Shown in pieces: positions 35,867 through 47,890 of a DNA stretch of 64,000 nucleotides. The stretch is from Anseranas semipalmata (Eukaryota; Chordata; Aves; Anseriformes; Anseranatidae). The stretch lies in the NCBI GenBank assembly GCA_013399115.1, contig VXAA01004380.1, forward strand, positions 310,001 to 374,000. The letters are read 5' to 3'. Position numbers and translations under genes: made by a program. The stretch's first letter is position 1. The number at the start of each line of letters is the position of its first letter. Below the pieces are notes generated by a model, which saw nothing but the letters and a program-made list of their open reading frames with translations, was not told the origin of the DNA and did not search any database.

Positions 35867-37482
35867 TGATGTAGAAGAAGAATCTTTTTTCAGGTTACAC
35901 AATTTTAGTGAAGAATTATCTCCAAAACTCAGAAATCAATGGTTATCCAAATACATTATGTAGAGCTGTGTTTCACATGTCACCCACAATATGGATTGCT
36001 TTCTGATCATGTAGCTTCCTTCAAAACAGAAGGCACTACATTGCATGGCAGAAAGGAGGGTAAGAATGGAATGTTCTAATATAGAAAACCACAGCAACAG
36101 TACTTGACCGGATTCAGTCAAAGTATTTCTATACATCCAGATGATAATTTCAACAGAAATTAGAACCAGTTCAAGATGTGCTGTTGATATTCAAAAGGCT
36201 CTTGGTCTGGCTCAGGCTTTTGCTCAGATATAAAAGGCTAAATTTAATTAGCAAGATGTTTTTTTTTTTTTTTAAGATAGACAGCATTTTTTTTCCAATT
36301 CTTAATTTAGTTCATATACATTATTTCTCCAGGGTGTATAAGAAAGGCTGCACTTGAAAGGGAAAATGCAAGATATTGTTCAGAAATGCAAGGGTGCAGG
36401 CTTCAAGTCCCCCTCCATGACTATAACCCAGGGCAGCATAGGTGTCTAAAAGACATGCAAGACAGGGGACTTACTGTTTTTCAAAGACTTTTTTTACAAT
36501 CTATTAATTTTATTCTTCAGAAACTTCAATGTTTGTTTAATACAAATTGCCTCTATGTCACAAGTGTTAGATATGTACTAGATAAATATTTATTTATTCA
36601 TGCATACATATCTACGCGCACACATGTAATAATTGTATCAAATATATATGAAAAACATAAATGTCTAGCATAATAAAATATTCAAAATGACTTTTTATTT
36701 TTCTTTCATGGTATACACTGTCCCTCCTTTTCTCAATAGAAAAACTGTAAATGTACCTTGACAAGAGATTCTCAGCAGTGTGTTACTGCATGTCTGCCCA
36801 TACACCTGTCATTACTCATCTAATGAAGTTTCATGAGCCCTGAACCACTCTTGTTTCAGAAATGAGAAAAGCCAGGAGGCCCAGGCCAACTACCATTACT
36901 ATGCTGACTATGGTGACCTATGTTCCTGGAAGCACATGCATCTCAAAATACAAATAGTTCTTTATGCTTAAGATAATATTTGTCATTTACATTTATAAAA
37001 AATACTCAACTAAGACTCCAGGGCCTAGATTTTCAAAGATGTGTAGGTTTCTAAACTTTGTTTTACTACCTTTGATTTTTTAGAGTCACATTTTGAAGCC
37101 ATTAGGACATACTGTAGATAGAATCCAAGACACCCAAAATGCAATGTACAGCCTTCATTACTGTATGATGTCTTTTGCCATTAGGTCTAAATGGAAATTT
37201 GGGTGGCTGTCTTCTGATCTTCTACATGAATCTCTTGATCCTAAGAGGCTCATGAAATAAAGGAAACCACTCTAGAATCTGTCATTACTGTCCACAACAA
37301 CGTAAATAATTTGCACTTCAATTCTATCTACTCAGCCCTTGACCCCAGAGAATTGGCCATAACTTTCTTCTAACCTCTTAGACACCTTAATGCCCTGCTA
37401 TAACTGGATCTCAGAGAGTCAAATAAAACCAGCACATACCCAGAATAAATAACAAGTTCATGTGAGTGCCTCTGTTTATTAA
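35867..37482. other. Unique sequence, no gene recognised
   Basis: A T-run lies at 36259-36274. No coding evidence or other repeat. Confidence 0.5.
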
Positions 37483-38735
37483 CCCAGGGAGCTACAGGAC
37501 AGTCAGTCTTACCTCTGTGCCTGGCTAGATCACGGAGCAGATCCTCCTGGAAACTATGCTAAGGAACATGGAAAATAAGGAGGTGACTGATGATAGCCAA
37601 CATGGCTTCGCTAAGGGCAAATCACGCCTGACAAATTTGGTGGCCTTCTATGACAACTTCTATGACAACTGATGTCATCTACCTGGACTTGTGCAAAGCA
37701 TTTGACACTGTCTCACATGACATCCTTGTCTCTAAATTGGAGAGACATGGATTTGATGGATGGACCACTCAGTGGATAAGGAATTGGCTGGATGGCCACA
37801 CTCAAATTATTGTGGTCAACAGCTTGATGTCCAAGTGGAGACTAGTGACAAGTGGCATTCCTCAGAGGTTGGTATTGGGACCAGCGCTGTTTAAGATCTT
37901 TGTCGGCGACATGGACAGCGGGATTGAGTGCACCCTCAGCAAGTGTGCTGATGACACCAAGCTGTGTGGTGTAGTCAGCACACTGGACGGAAGGGATGTC
38001 ATCCAGAGGGACCTTGACAGGCTTGAGAGGTGGGCCTGTGTGAACCTCATGAAGTTCAACAAGGCCAAATGCAAGGTCCTGCACCTGGGCTGGGGCAATT
38101 CCAAGCACAAATACAGGCTGGGCAGAGAATGGATTAAGAGCAGCCCTGAGGGAAGGACCTGGGGGTGTTGGTTGATGAGAAGCTCAACATGAGCTGGCAA
38201 TGTGTGCTTGCAGCTCAGAAAGCCGACTGTATCCTGGGCTGCATCAAAAGAAGCTTGACCAGCAGGTCAAGGAAGGTGATTCTCCCCCTCTACTACGCTC
38301 TCACGAGACCCCATCTGGAGTACTGCGTTCAGATCTGGTGCCCCAACATAAGAAGGACATGGATCTATTGGAGAGAGTCCAGAGGAGGGCCACAAGGACG
38401 ATCAGAGGGCTAGAGCACCTCTCCTATGAAGCCAGGCTGAGAGAGCTGGGGTTGTCCAGCCTGGAGAAGAGAAGGCTCTGGGGAGACCTTATGGCAGCAT
38501 TCCAGTACCTAAAGGGGGCCTACAAGAAAGTTGGAGAGGGACTTTTTACAAGGGCATGTAGTGATAGGACAAGGGGTAATGGCTTTAAACTGAAAGAGGG
38601 TAGATTTAGATTAGATATAAAGAAGAAATTCTTCACTATGAGGGTGGTGAGACCTCTGGGCTTAGGTTGCCCAGAGAAGCTGTGGATGCCCCACCTCTGG
38701 GGGTGTTCAAGGCCAGGTTGGATGGGGCTTTGGAC
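37483..38735 (+). pseudogene. CR1 ORF2 reverse-transcriptase pseudogene
   Basis: The frame is disrupted by a stop at 37526-37528, where family members have a sense codon. A frame change lies near 37655, where a 12-base CTTCTATGACAA unit is duplicated and about ten family residues are missing. Further frame changes lie near 38150, 38340 and 38655. The largest single open part runs 37650-38192 (180 codons), then 38165-38413, then 38200-38787 in successive frames. In the YADD-type active site, the first residue is Cys. No endonuclease domain is present. The product would copy CR1 RNA in intact relatives, but here nothing functional can be made. Confidence 0.95.
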
Positions 38736-38835
38736 AACCTTGTCTAGTGGGAGGTGTCCCTGCCCGTGGCAGGCAGGTTGGAACTAGATTGTCTTTAAGG
38801 TCGCTCCCAACCCAAACCATTCGATGATCAATTCT
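37483..38835 (+). mobile_element. CR1 LINE, 5'-truncated, 1.35 kb, broken ORF2
   Basis: This is the 3' third of a CR1 non-LTR retrotransposon. It covers most of the reverse-transcriptase domain, the C-terminal tail and the 3' UTR. In order one sees [32 protein letters not shown] (RT motif A), TSGIPQ, a CADD box at 37944-37955 (family normally FADD), [35 protein letters not shown] and [15 protein letters not shown]. The 3' UTR holds GGTCTAGTGGGAGGTG-like sequence and ends in decayed ATTC-ATG octamers near 38820-38835. It is dead: see the pseudogene entry. It shares orientation and family with the copy 590 bases downstream. Confidence 0.97.
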
Positions 38836-39420
38836 GATTATGAAACAGATTTTTTTTTTTTTCCAGAGTTAAATTCAGTATAGAAATGATAACCAGTTTT
38901 AATGACCAAACACTACTTAGTTTCCAAAGCTACTGATGAAGTTGTCACATATAAGTCTCCACTGATTCACAGAAGAAAAACAGAAGCCTGCATTTTGTGA
39001 TTGATCAAATGAATTTCAGAGGATGGGAACATACATATAATCCGGTTTTTGGTTTAACTGACATTTGAGCATCTAAGCTTTAACTACAGTTGGCTTTTTG
39101 GCAAGTGGAAGTGTCCTGTTACTGACTAGTTTGCCTCTCCTATAGAGGTCTTGTAGGTAAACAAAAGTTCTTCCAACAGAATCACTTTCCTCACTTTTTA
39201 GATCTGAAATAACCACATGCATATTAATTCAGCTATCTACTTGCCGTTTTAGTACTTTCCAATCTAACTTACCTGGCAGTCCATCCTTATATGTTACACG
39301 CAAGTTCCTGAAAATGAAGAAAGGACAAGGACACAAAGGTAGGGGCCTGAGCTCAAAAGAAAACTAGAATCTGCAGTGTATAGCAGGATAAAGATGTCGA
39401 GAACACTGGAAAAGAATTTA
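38836..39420. other. Unique spacer between two CR1 copies
   Basis: No gene or repeat other than a T-run at 38851-38862. Confidence 0.6.
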
Positions 39421-39421
39421 G

Positions 39422-39803
39422 GCTTGTTAAGCCAGGAGAAGAGAAGGCTCTAGGGAGGACTTGCATTGCAGCCTTTCAGTATATAAAGGGGGCTTATAAG
39501 AAAGATGGAGAAAGACTATTTACCAAGGCCTGTAGTGACAGGACAAGGGGCAATGGTTTAAACTGAAAGAGGGTAGATTTAGATTAGATATAAGGAAGAA
39601 ATTTTTCAAGTTGAGGGTGCTGAGACACTGGCACAGGCTGCCCAGAGAAGCTGTGGATGCCCTACCTCTGGAGGTGCTCAAGGCCAGGCTGGATGGGGCT
39701 TTGGGCAGCCTGGTCTAGTGGGAGGTGTCCCTGCCCATGGCAGGGGGCTGGAACTGGATGGTCTTTAAGGTGCCTTCTAACCCAAACCATTCCATGATTC
39801 ATG
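39422..39803 (+). mobile_element. CR1 LINE 3' fragment
   Basis: About 380 bases of the CR1 3' end, with GGAGAAGAGAAGGCTC at the left edge. Then come the DRTRGNG-coding stretch and GTCTAGTGGGAGGTGTCCCT, then CCATGGCAGGGGGCTGGAAC, ending in CCATTCCATGATTCATG. It is similar throughout to the corresponding part of the copy at 37483-38835 but carries its own frame-breaking changes, so no ORF is preserved. It is a separate 5'-truncated insertion or an old duplicate. Confidence 0.96.
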
Positions 39804-39998
39804 TCTCACTATCTGTCCAGGACTGTAATCCTGAAAGAATCTCACTATAACTAGGTAAGAATTTTTGACAAAATGCTATTTCTATAAAAAAGTGTTATTT
39901 TCATTAGAATCAAAACATTATCATTTCCTTTTAAAAATAGAATGAAATACCTCAGTCTGGTGGCAATTCCCTTTAAAACAATTAGAAGAGGTTTGGGG

Positions 39999-40124
39999 TT
40001 TCCTTTCCTTTCCTTTCCTTTCCTTTCCTTTCCTTTCCTTTCCTTTCCTTTCCTTTCCTTTCCTTTCCTTTCCTTTCCTTTCCTTTCCTTTCCTTTCCTT
40101 TCCTTTCCTTTCCTTTCCTTTCCT
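39999..40124. repeat. (CCTTT)25 microsatellite
   Basis: About 25 perfect TTTCC/CCTTT units, 126 bases, starting about 200 bases after the end of a CR1. One strand is pure pyrimidine, so the tract could form triplex (H-DNA). Repetitive open frames on both strands (FPFLS or KERKG repeats) are artefacts. Confidence 0.98.
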
Positions 40125-42254
40125 GAGAATTTAAACTGTCTCATTTAAAACATCTGAATTACAATTCACATGCATGGCTGCAGTGTACTGCAGAAAACAC
40201 AGTTCAATGCTAAGCTAGGCCAAAAGAAAACATCTCAGTTTGGTCTAATAAACTAAAACTAAACTTCTGAATTTTTGAATTGCTGACAACTACCCATCAC
40301 ACAGAAAAATTAGGCTGATACAATGGATTTAGAAACATCAAAACTTCTGCATAATAGATATTTCTGTTTTCAACCAATTCTTCCACACAGGCATACGCAC
40401 TCAAATCAATTTTTAAAATTAGTTTTCAGTTGGCTGTACGGTGAGAAGGCAAAAACTGAAGTTAATATGGCAGTGTTCCCAACATCCCAACTTTCTGATG
40501 ACTACCCAATTTTTATTTTGCTACCCATCATAAATAAATATAACACTATGAAAGGAAGAAAACTAGTGAAGCAACTGCAGATGTCCACCTGCATTGCACA
40601 CTTGAAATGAAATTGAGAATAAAAGCTGAAATATCATAATTAAAATATAATCATAAAATTTAATCATCTTTTCATGTTGCAGCATGCACCATACAGAATT
40701 GGTGCTGGCAATGCAGCATATCTGGTGTACCAAAACTGTATTTTACTATGAATTGTAGATTTTTTGAGCATACATTTTAGCATAAGAGGACATAGTAAAG
40801 ATGCAGCTTCAACTCTACTTTACAAAATATTTCCTCCTGGCCTACGTATTTCAGAAGAGAAGGGGCAAGGAAATAACAGAGGAAAAAATACAAACAAAAA
40901 TTAGAGGTTTGTAAAGAAGTTGCAGACACACCCTTAAAACAAAACAAAATAAAAAAGCCTCAAATGTCATACATATTGCTTGAATACCTCATGATGCCCC
41001 AGATTCTGTTAACACTAAGCCTTACAAAGAGAGATGGGAAATATGATGTGGCATAACTCTGCATTTAATCAAGGTGAATCCCTCTCTGCTGATTATTAAG
41101 TGAGGATAGATTTCCTGCTCTGCTCTCTATCTTTATACAAGAAGAAAGATACTGTGACCGATAGCATCTAAAACCATAATAAGAAAATGAGATTATGTTA
41201 ACTGTTGCTTAAGAAGTTTCTTTGTACCAGAGAAACAAACAAATGGAAGGCTTTAAAAATCAAAGGGCAATTTAATGTTTCAGTTCTACACAAACACAAA
41301 AGGACTAATAAGGAGCTGCCTCCCCTTGTCGCAGGTAGATCACAGAACTCTCACTGGTTCGAGCATGTCAGCAGTGGCTTCCTACTACTACCAACTTACA
41401 CCAGCACTGGGGATACATGGCCAGATAGCTTCATCTTTGAAACTGGATTATAGGGTGTCTATGCTAGCTTTATTATTGTACCTGACAGGATATAAATGCA
41501 AGAAGGCTCTGCTTCTGGAAATAAAACATTCAACACACCTGAACAAGTTCTGTTTTTCATTTGCGATGTGGCTCTTTGTGCCCCACTACCTACCTAGAAT
41601 ACCAAGCCAGAATTCCCTCCCAGCCTGCAATAGTACTAGACTGTATAAAGGAAATGGATTTTTCCTAAGCCAAAATACAAAATGAACAGTCTGCATCAGA
41701 GACCCCTAAGTCAGGACCCAGAACACTAAAAATTCCAATATGCTTGAATGAACTGAAAATCACTTTTCACATAGAAGCATAGAGGCTGTTCTGGGGAATA
41801 TGTAAGCTATAATACTACATGCTTGAGAAAGACCATGAACAACTGGATCCCTCTGCAGCAAGAGATGCTTCTTAATACAGTGTAGCCAGGAAGTGATTTG
41901 CAGGTGAGAGATAACAGTGAGTGTCCTGTAGTCCCACGAGACAGGGCAAGGACATGGCAATATTGCACTGACCAAAGTGCGCAGTTCATCTCAGGTGATC
42001 CTCTTAATCTGTGCCCCTCTTTCCCTCCCACACACTGGCCCACAGATGAGGATTTGTGTGTCCAGAAACTGCAGTACAATCAGCTTTACTGTTGTCATAT
42101 AACGCAGTCCTGGCATGCTGAAGAACACAGCCCTTGGCTGCCCAAGAATCCTCATGTGGCCACCCCTATTTACAAAGTGTGTTAAGATATATGTCTGGCC
42201 TTAACTCACAAACTAGTATTTTTATTTCAATCAATGTGATGAGAAAATAAAAGA
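40125..42254. other. Unique sequence, no gene recognised
   Basis: The longest open frame, 136 codons on plus at 41275-41685, has no recognisable motif. A pair of opposed frames at 41807-42185 likewise. Confidence 0.45.
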
Positions 42255-42255
42255 G

Positions 42256-42274
42256 AAAAAAAAAAAAAAAAAAG
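42256..42274. repeat. A19 run
   Basis: Nineteen consecutive A, preceded by AATAAAAGAG. It could be the remnant tail of a retrocopy, but no parent sequence is recognisable upstream and the AATAAA is too close to the tail. Confidence 0.8.
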
Positions 42275-45182
42275 AGGGAATCATGCCAAAGAGTGATCTA
42301 ACCACTCAACTCTGAGCATCCAGACCTGATCAAATATATGGAAGTTGTAAGCAGCTGTGACAGAACTAGAGATAAAAGTAAATCTTAACCAGCATCTCTA
42401 ACTTTTTACATGTAAAAACCACAGTGTTTTACTGGTAGTGGCAGACTTGCATTCATTTCTTTGAATGTGTCAAATTATGATGCTTATAATGCAGTATTGT
42501 GAATTCAGCCTGTGCAAAATATCAACAATGACATTTTTAAGTGGTCCAGTTTAAAAATTTGACCCTTGGAGACTTGATGAATAAAATTAGTCAACTCTGT
42601 AACTTTAAAATAGCTCTTTTCTAATTAAAGTGTGATGAAGCTTTCAGCCTATCTAGCTTGGGATGCAGAGTGCACAAGCAAGCCAATTAGAGATAGTAGC
42701 AAAAACAAAATGGTGTCACAAAAAGATTTACCACATCAGTCCCTCCAGTAGCTGTACCATTTCTGCTGATAAAGGTGAAACAACAGCTCCTGCTGCAGCT
42801 AAGGCTGAAGCTAATGTTAAGCTGACAAATCAACTTTTAGAGTCTTGGGAGATTCAGCAGAGCTATCAAGAGGCACAAAGGCTACTAATGCTTATGTCAT
42901 ACTTCTCAACTCTCACATTTTACCCAGGAGACACAAGATTTTTTTTGGCTTAGTTTTTTTTTTTATTATTATTTTTGTATTCTCCTGGGCAAAAATCAAA
43001 GAGACCCATTAATTCAATGAGAATTTCAAATATCTCTCTGCTTGATTTTTTTTTTTTTCACTAGACTCACACTGTTTGAGGTTGAGAAGTATGTTCTACT
43101 TTGATAATGACACCCTGAAGGATAGAACTGGTAGAAAGATGAACATACAAAAAAATCCCAGCTGCTGCTATTCAATGTGAACATTCAGTACATGTCGATG
43201 CTTGAATTTAGGTAGAGAGACCACCATATATCATTACAGTGCCATTCAGGGAAGCCTACATAATAAGACACAAAGAACAATGCAGCTAGTATTTGAACCT
43301 ACATAGCACAGAAAAGAGAACAGATCGGTCTGACTCTCATACACAAGCGTACAGCTAGTAATAATCTGTCAAACATTTGCACGCCTTGTGGTAATCTGGT
43401 TCACCACTTCTTAGAGGACGTGATTACATGCTTACTTGAACAAATCTCCCTGGCTGTCTAGCAGTGAGCATTAGTAGAAATGGGACAAGACAAACAAATA
43501 TGATACCTCATGAAGAAAAAGCAATGATTTTTATGACTTTTCCTCATGTTCCAATCTTTCATATTTCAAAATGCTTTGGGAAAAATTTAAGTTGTTCAAA
43601 TTTTTTGCAAATATTAAATTTCTAGGTAAAAGCTAAAAGCAAAGCAAGCGATAAAGGACAGCCCAAGGTCTTGCAAGTAAAGTACTTTTCATGGTAGTTT
43701 CAAAATATATTACCAAAAAACAAGAGTACAGCTCCTTTTATGTCAAAAGCAACTGTTTGGGCACATGAGGTCAAAATTAATAGATCTTCTGCATACTATG
43801 TGTTACCAAAGCAACCCAATCTATTCTGTATTTACATTCAATCATATTCCATGTTGCAGATCTTAGTTGCATGAGATGACAGGTAAAGATCTAGGAAAAG
43901 TATGTGGCTCAGATTTTAAAAACCTATATCCAGCTTCAAAGAAATCTATTCTCTTCTTTGCCTCAGTTACAGATAATTTTGTAAAGAAACAATATGTGCC
44001 TAATACAATATCATTCAGAAATGAAGGTGAGCTATACAAATCCAGATGCAAAGTTTCCAGACTCAGTATCCCAGTGCAGAAAGGTTTCCTACCCATAAAG
44101 TTCAGATCTGAAACTGACTCAAATTGTAAGCTCATGGCTCTTCAAATCCAGAGATTTAATGCAAGCTTAGCTGCAACATTATTAAAAAGATGAAATAATA
44201 ATTCAAAGACTAAGTTAACCAGAGGAATTGGGAAGAGTTGTAAGAGAAAGAGAATTTTGGGATGTAGGTAAATGTGGAAGAATGATGTCTAATTAATCAA
44301 ATGCAATGGAGAATGGAAGTAATATGGGTCAGGGGCATATTATTATTGAAGGCAATAACACTCACTAACATATCATAGATTATATGAGATAAATTGAAAA
44401 AAGAATAGACTTTCTGTGGGTGCAATCAGAAAAGGTTACAAGTAAGTAACTAGTGTACAGTCTACCATCTATGGATGTAATATGAAAACTGGCCTTACCT
44501 TAGGAAATAGTATAGGGATGGTGATTGAAGTCTTGTATAATTACCATATAGTTTTTTCAAAGAAGGCAAAAAAAGGGTGACAGAAGATTTTTTGACTCAC
44601 TGGATTAGCAATACTTGCAAAACACAATACTTGAAAGCACCAGCATTTGATGTAAGATGGTGTAATCATAGAGGAGGAGACCTTTGGAAAGAGGGAATCA
44701 TGCTATGGACTTGATGCTGGAAATAGGAACTAGAGACGGAGAGCTCCCACAGTCTTAAAAACTCAGAAAAAAAAAAAAGATAAATTCCCAAGATTAAGAT
44801 TTGATTTTCAGTCTTCAAATAACAGAGGAAAGATGTCAGAAGAAATATTACTCAATATCCAATAGAAATACATTTCTAATTGACTGAGGCTATTCCGCCA
44901 TTCTAATGCTGATACCCGTATTTCTGATTTTGTCTTACCAAAGACGTTTTCTAATACTGCCAGTTTAAGCAGCACGTGTAAAATACAATCTGTTTTTTCC
45001 TGGGGCCAGCATTTTTTCTGGGCTCTGAAAGCACAGCTCTGATACAAATCTACATCTATGTGTGCCTGCTGCATTAGTGATCATACGCAATGGCCTGTCT
45101 GCTGTGGGAGATTATGGGGATATTGCAGGCAGGGGGCAAGGGATCAGCCAGGATGTGTACAAACTTCAAATTGCTGGCTACA
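42275..45182. other. Unique sequence, no gene recognised
   Basis: At 43867-44193 (plus) and 43863-44135 (minus) overlapping open frames of 108 and 90 codons occur without motifs. Around 43270-43330 an AGCTAGTATTTGAACC stretch faintly recalls a reverse MIR core, too weak to call. T-runs at about 42953-42962 and 43046-43058; A-run at 44767-44778. Confidence 0.4.
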
Positions 45183-45312
45183 CCCCTGACTGAAGTCTAC
45201 ATAAATTATGTCCACCACGTTCCCATCATTTATTTCTTTTGTCATTCCTTCAAAGAACTTGGTCGTATTCTGTCTGACAGGATTTATTCTTGGTAAAACC
45301 ATTGCTGATCTT
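45183..45312 (-). mobile_element. Ancient CR1/L3-type reverse-transcriptase fragment
   Basis: Read on the minus strand, 45312 downward encodes GFTKNKSCQT, then after a frame change FFEGMTKEINDGNVVDIIYVDFS. These correspond to the GF-x-K-x-KSC-TNL and GNVVDIIYLDFSKAFD (motif A) segments of the CR1/L3 LINE reverse transcriptase. About 130 bases are recognisable. The conserved AFD that should follow is gone, and no other domain is found nearby. The divergence is greater than that of the avian CR1 copies at 37-40 kb, so this is probably an older insertion. Confidence 0.75.
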
Positions 45313-45964
45313 CTTTTAATAACCCTTTCTCCTATAAATACCTAGCGCTTTCATCCCTAATGATTGATTCTCATATCTTAACTTTCAGCAATATATCTGA
45401 GGATAGCTATTGAAAAGCAAGTTTCATCTGCCAAGGCAAGTATAAAGATGAACTCAGGTGGCCCTGTGCTTAAATGTCTGTGTATCTATTTATCATCTGC
45501 TAAGGTACAAACAGCTCATCATTACAACAACCACTAAAGACGAAAACAGTATCCTTCACTCAGTCAATTCTAAACAGGAATCCAGTGTCTGGAAATACCA
45601 GTTTAGCTTTGCTGAACATAAAAAGGAAAACCCAATCCTTTATCACAGACATTTTTTTCTGTCAGAAAACCATTTCCCACCCTCTCCATCAATACATGTC
45701 TACTACAGCTAACACTTATGTACTAATAAATGTAATGGATTCGTTCTAATATAGACTCCCAACTTTTATAGCTTAAAGCTCCAAAATATACTGTTTTACC
45801 ATATTTGATTGGTGAGATTTCATGATAAAATTGCAAACAATAATTAAGGCTGTCATATTTTCTGGTATTATATTCGGTTAGTTACTATTTTATTTCTTCC
45901 TATTTTAAAACATAGAGAAAAAACATGATATTTGCTCTTGCTAATACAAGCTTGCATGCCTGTA
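45313..45964. other. Unique AT-rich sequence between two LINE fossils
   Basis: Nothing recognised. An 84-codon plus frame at 45458-45712 has no motif. Confidence 0.5.
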
Positions 45965-46425
45965 TCCACTCTAGAACCAGCTAATGCAATTCCATGTCAG
46001 CAGTTTGTAGATCTTGCTATTGCACCGATGAAGAAACTTCAGTTAGTCTGGAACTCAGCTGCTGAAATTTTGACAGACACCATGCATGAAAATCACATTA
46101 CCCTGGTTGTAAAAAACCTTCTCTGGCTACCTGTAAAGTACAGGATTATGTGTAAAGTCCTAGTTATTAACTTACAAGTCCTTAAATTGACTTGGTTTTG
46201 AATACCTCAGAGACATTCTGGAACCATGCATCCCCAGTCGTTTTCTTTGGTCTCAGTCAATTGGATTAGTTCTTTTTGGCTGAAGACATTGAGCTACAGG
46301 GCATTTTTAGTGTTTGCTCTCTCCTTATGGAATTCATTAACCATGGAGGTCAGACTAGCTGACTTTCTAACATGCTCTAAATCTGAATTTAAGGTATACA
46401 TTTTCAAATGGCTTATTAGGATGTA
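45965..46425 (+). mobile_element. Ancient L2-type LINE, C-terminal ORF2 tail
   Basis: In a single frame, interrupted by a stop at 46199-46201, the plus strand reads MKKLQLVWNSAAEIL, ENHITLVVKNLLWLPVKYRI and KVLVINLQVLK. After the stop come SYRAFLVFALSLWNSL and SEFKVYIFKWL. This order is the diagnostic C-terminal tail of L2-clade LINEs (family pattern LQLVQNAAARLLT, HITPVLxxLHWLPVxxRI, K-x-L-x-x-T-x-K-A-L, RAFSxxAPxLWNSLP, FKSxLKTxLF). The catalytic RT part upstream is not recognisable. L2 has long been inactive in birds, so preservation of one frame over about 150 codons is good luck rather than function. Confidence 0.85.
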
Positions 46426-47529
46426 TATAGGTTATATGGTTCTCTCTATTAGGTTTCCATAGTCTTTTCACAAAAATACATAGTGGTCCATGTCAGTATT
46501 TCTGAGCTAGAATTAGTCTTGTCTTAGGGTTATCTTCCCCCTATGCACTGCAAGAAAAACACACTTTCTATTATTGCAAATTTTCCCAATAACTTGCAAG
46601 GATCCACAAAGAAGATACTCGGCAGATGGAAGTGTAACACTCAGAGAAGACACTCCTATTTTTAAAGCATGATCTAGATCAATACTTCCAGGAGGGACAG
46701 CAGGTGAAATAGAGAGCAAATCTCTTTAATTTTTTTGAATTCTTTCATTCAAGTGTTATGTATTTGCTTTTAAGATATTTATAACCGTTTTCTTTTTTCT
46801 CACCACTACACACCCAAGGAAGCTTCCTTAGTTTTAGCTGGTCTGCAGAACAGTAAATGAGCATTGAATTCAGGCATTAGATTAAATTAAGCTCTAAATT
46901 AAATAATTAATAAGGCTAGATCAGATCATAATTTTACTGTACTAACACGCATCCTTATGAACCCCTGTGTGGTGTGATGATATTTACATTCCACAGTGGT
47001 ACTGCAGGTGGACATATTCTAAATTATAAAAGCATTACAAACTTAAAAGCTTGACTAATGAGATGCACAGTCTAACGCTATTTGATTTGGCCCTCCACCT
47101 GTGTCCTAGGCAAAATTCTTAACTAGTTTTAGTGAGGATGATGCAATCAAAAGAGAGAGGCATGGATGCATATAATCCATGAATGTGCTCCCTATATTGG
47201 TATATCATATAGAGAACAATTCCCTATCAGCAGTGTATGAATAACTGTCTTGAGCTTGCATGCCAACAGTTATGGGTAGATGTCATCACTTTAAAAAATA
47301 AAAGCTGCTTCTACAGACATGGAAGACAGATTGGTGAATTTGCCTGGTTTAAATTAGGCTGAGTGGTTCATGATGGTATAAGGAGGGGAAAGATATTTTA
47401 ATAAAACCAGCCAAATCAAACCTTCCCTGCCCAATCGACTTTTCACAGAACAGGTTGACAGGGTATTAAAAGCTGTTCCATTGCATTCTGCATGTGAAAA
47501 GGGTGCCTAGCATCTAGATTTAATAGAGC
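46426..47529. other. Unique AT-rich sequence
   Basis: No gene or repeat recognised. Confidence 0.5.
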
Positions 47530-47890
47530 CCTAAATAGCTATAGATAATTTATTCTAGTTATAGCTTTAAGTTCTGTTTTTCAGAGAATATGAGTCTTAC
47601 AAAAATGGTTTCCATGCAAATCAAAACCAGCTGAAAGCTTGCCAAGGCCAAGATGTAATTTAAGATGGCATTTAAGCTGCTCTGTCTTTTCTGTCTCTAG
47701 AGATATCATCATAAAATAAAAGAATTCATCAGGTAATGTTTTCTTCATTATTCAACTGCACAATTCTGAAGTGAAAAAGATAATTAGACATACAGTGCTG
47801 TCGACACATAGTTTATGAGGAGATTCTGATTAATTAGCTATGGTAAAAGGTTTTTATATAGTCATAATTAATTTATATTTCAAGAAAAAA
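47530..47890. promoter_or_regulatory. Possible conserved non-coding block with octamer site
   Basis: An octamer ATGCAAAT (POU-factor type) lies at 47614-47621, and many ATTA/TAATTA cores follow, including ATTAATTAG near 47830 and ATAATTAATTT near 47867. It is suggestive of an enhancer but unproven. Confidence 0.25.

Noticed and set aside
37842..38200. Minus-strand frames of 88 and 112 codons
   Set aside because: Antisense shadows of the CR1 reverse transcriptase, which is read on the plus strand.
39851..40148. Open frames of 97 and 68 codons with KERKG or FPFLS repeats
   Set aside because: Translation of the (CCTTT)25 microsatellite on both strands.
41275..41685. 136-codon plus frame
   Set aside because: No recognisable domain, and an overlapping frame exists in the same interval. 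No evidence beyond length.
42220..42274. Retrocopy ending in AATAAA plus A19
   Set aside because: The signal is only a few bases from the A-run and no parent coding sequence is recognisable upstream.
43270..43340. Third MIR fragment
   Set aside because: Only a short AGCTAGTATTTGAACC-like core matches, and neighbouring blocks do not follow in order.
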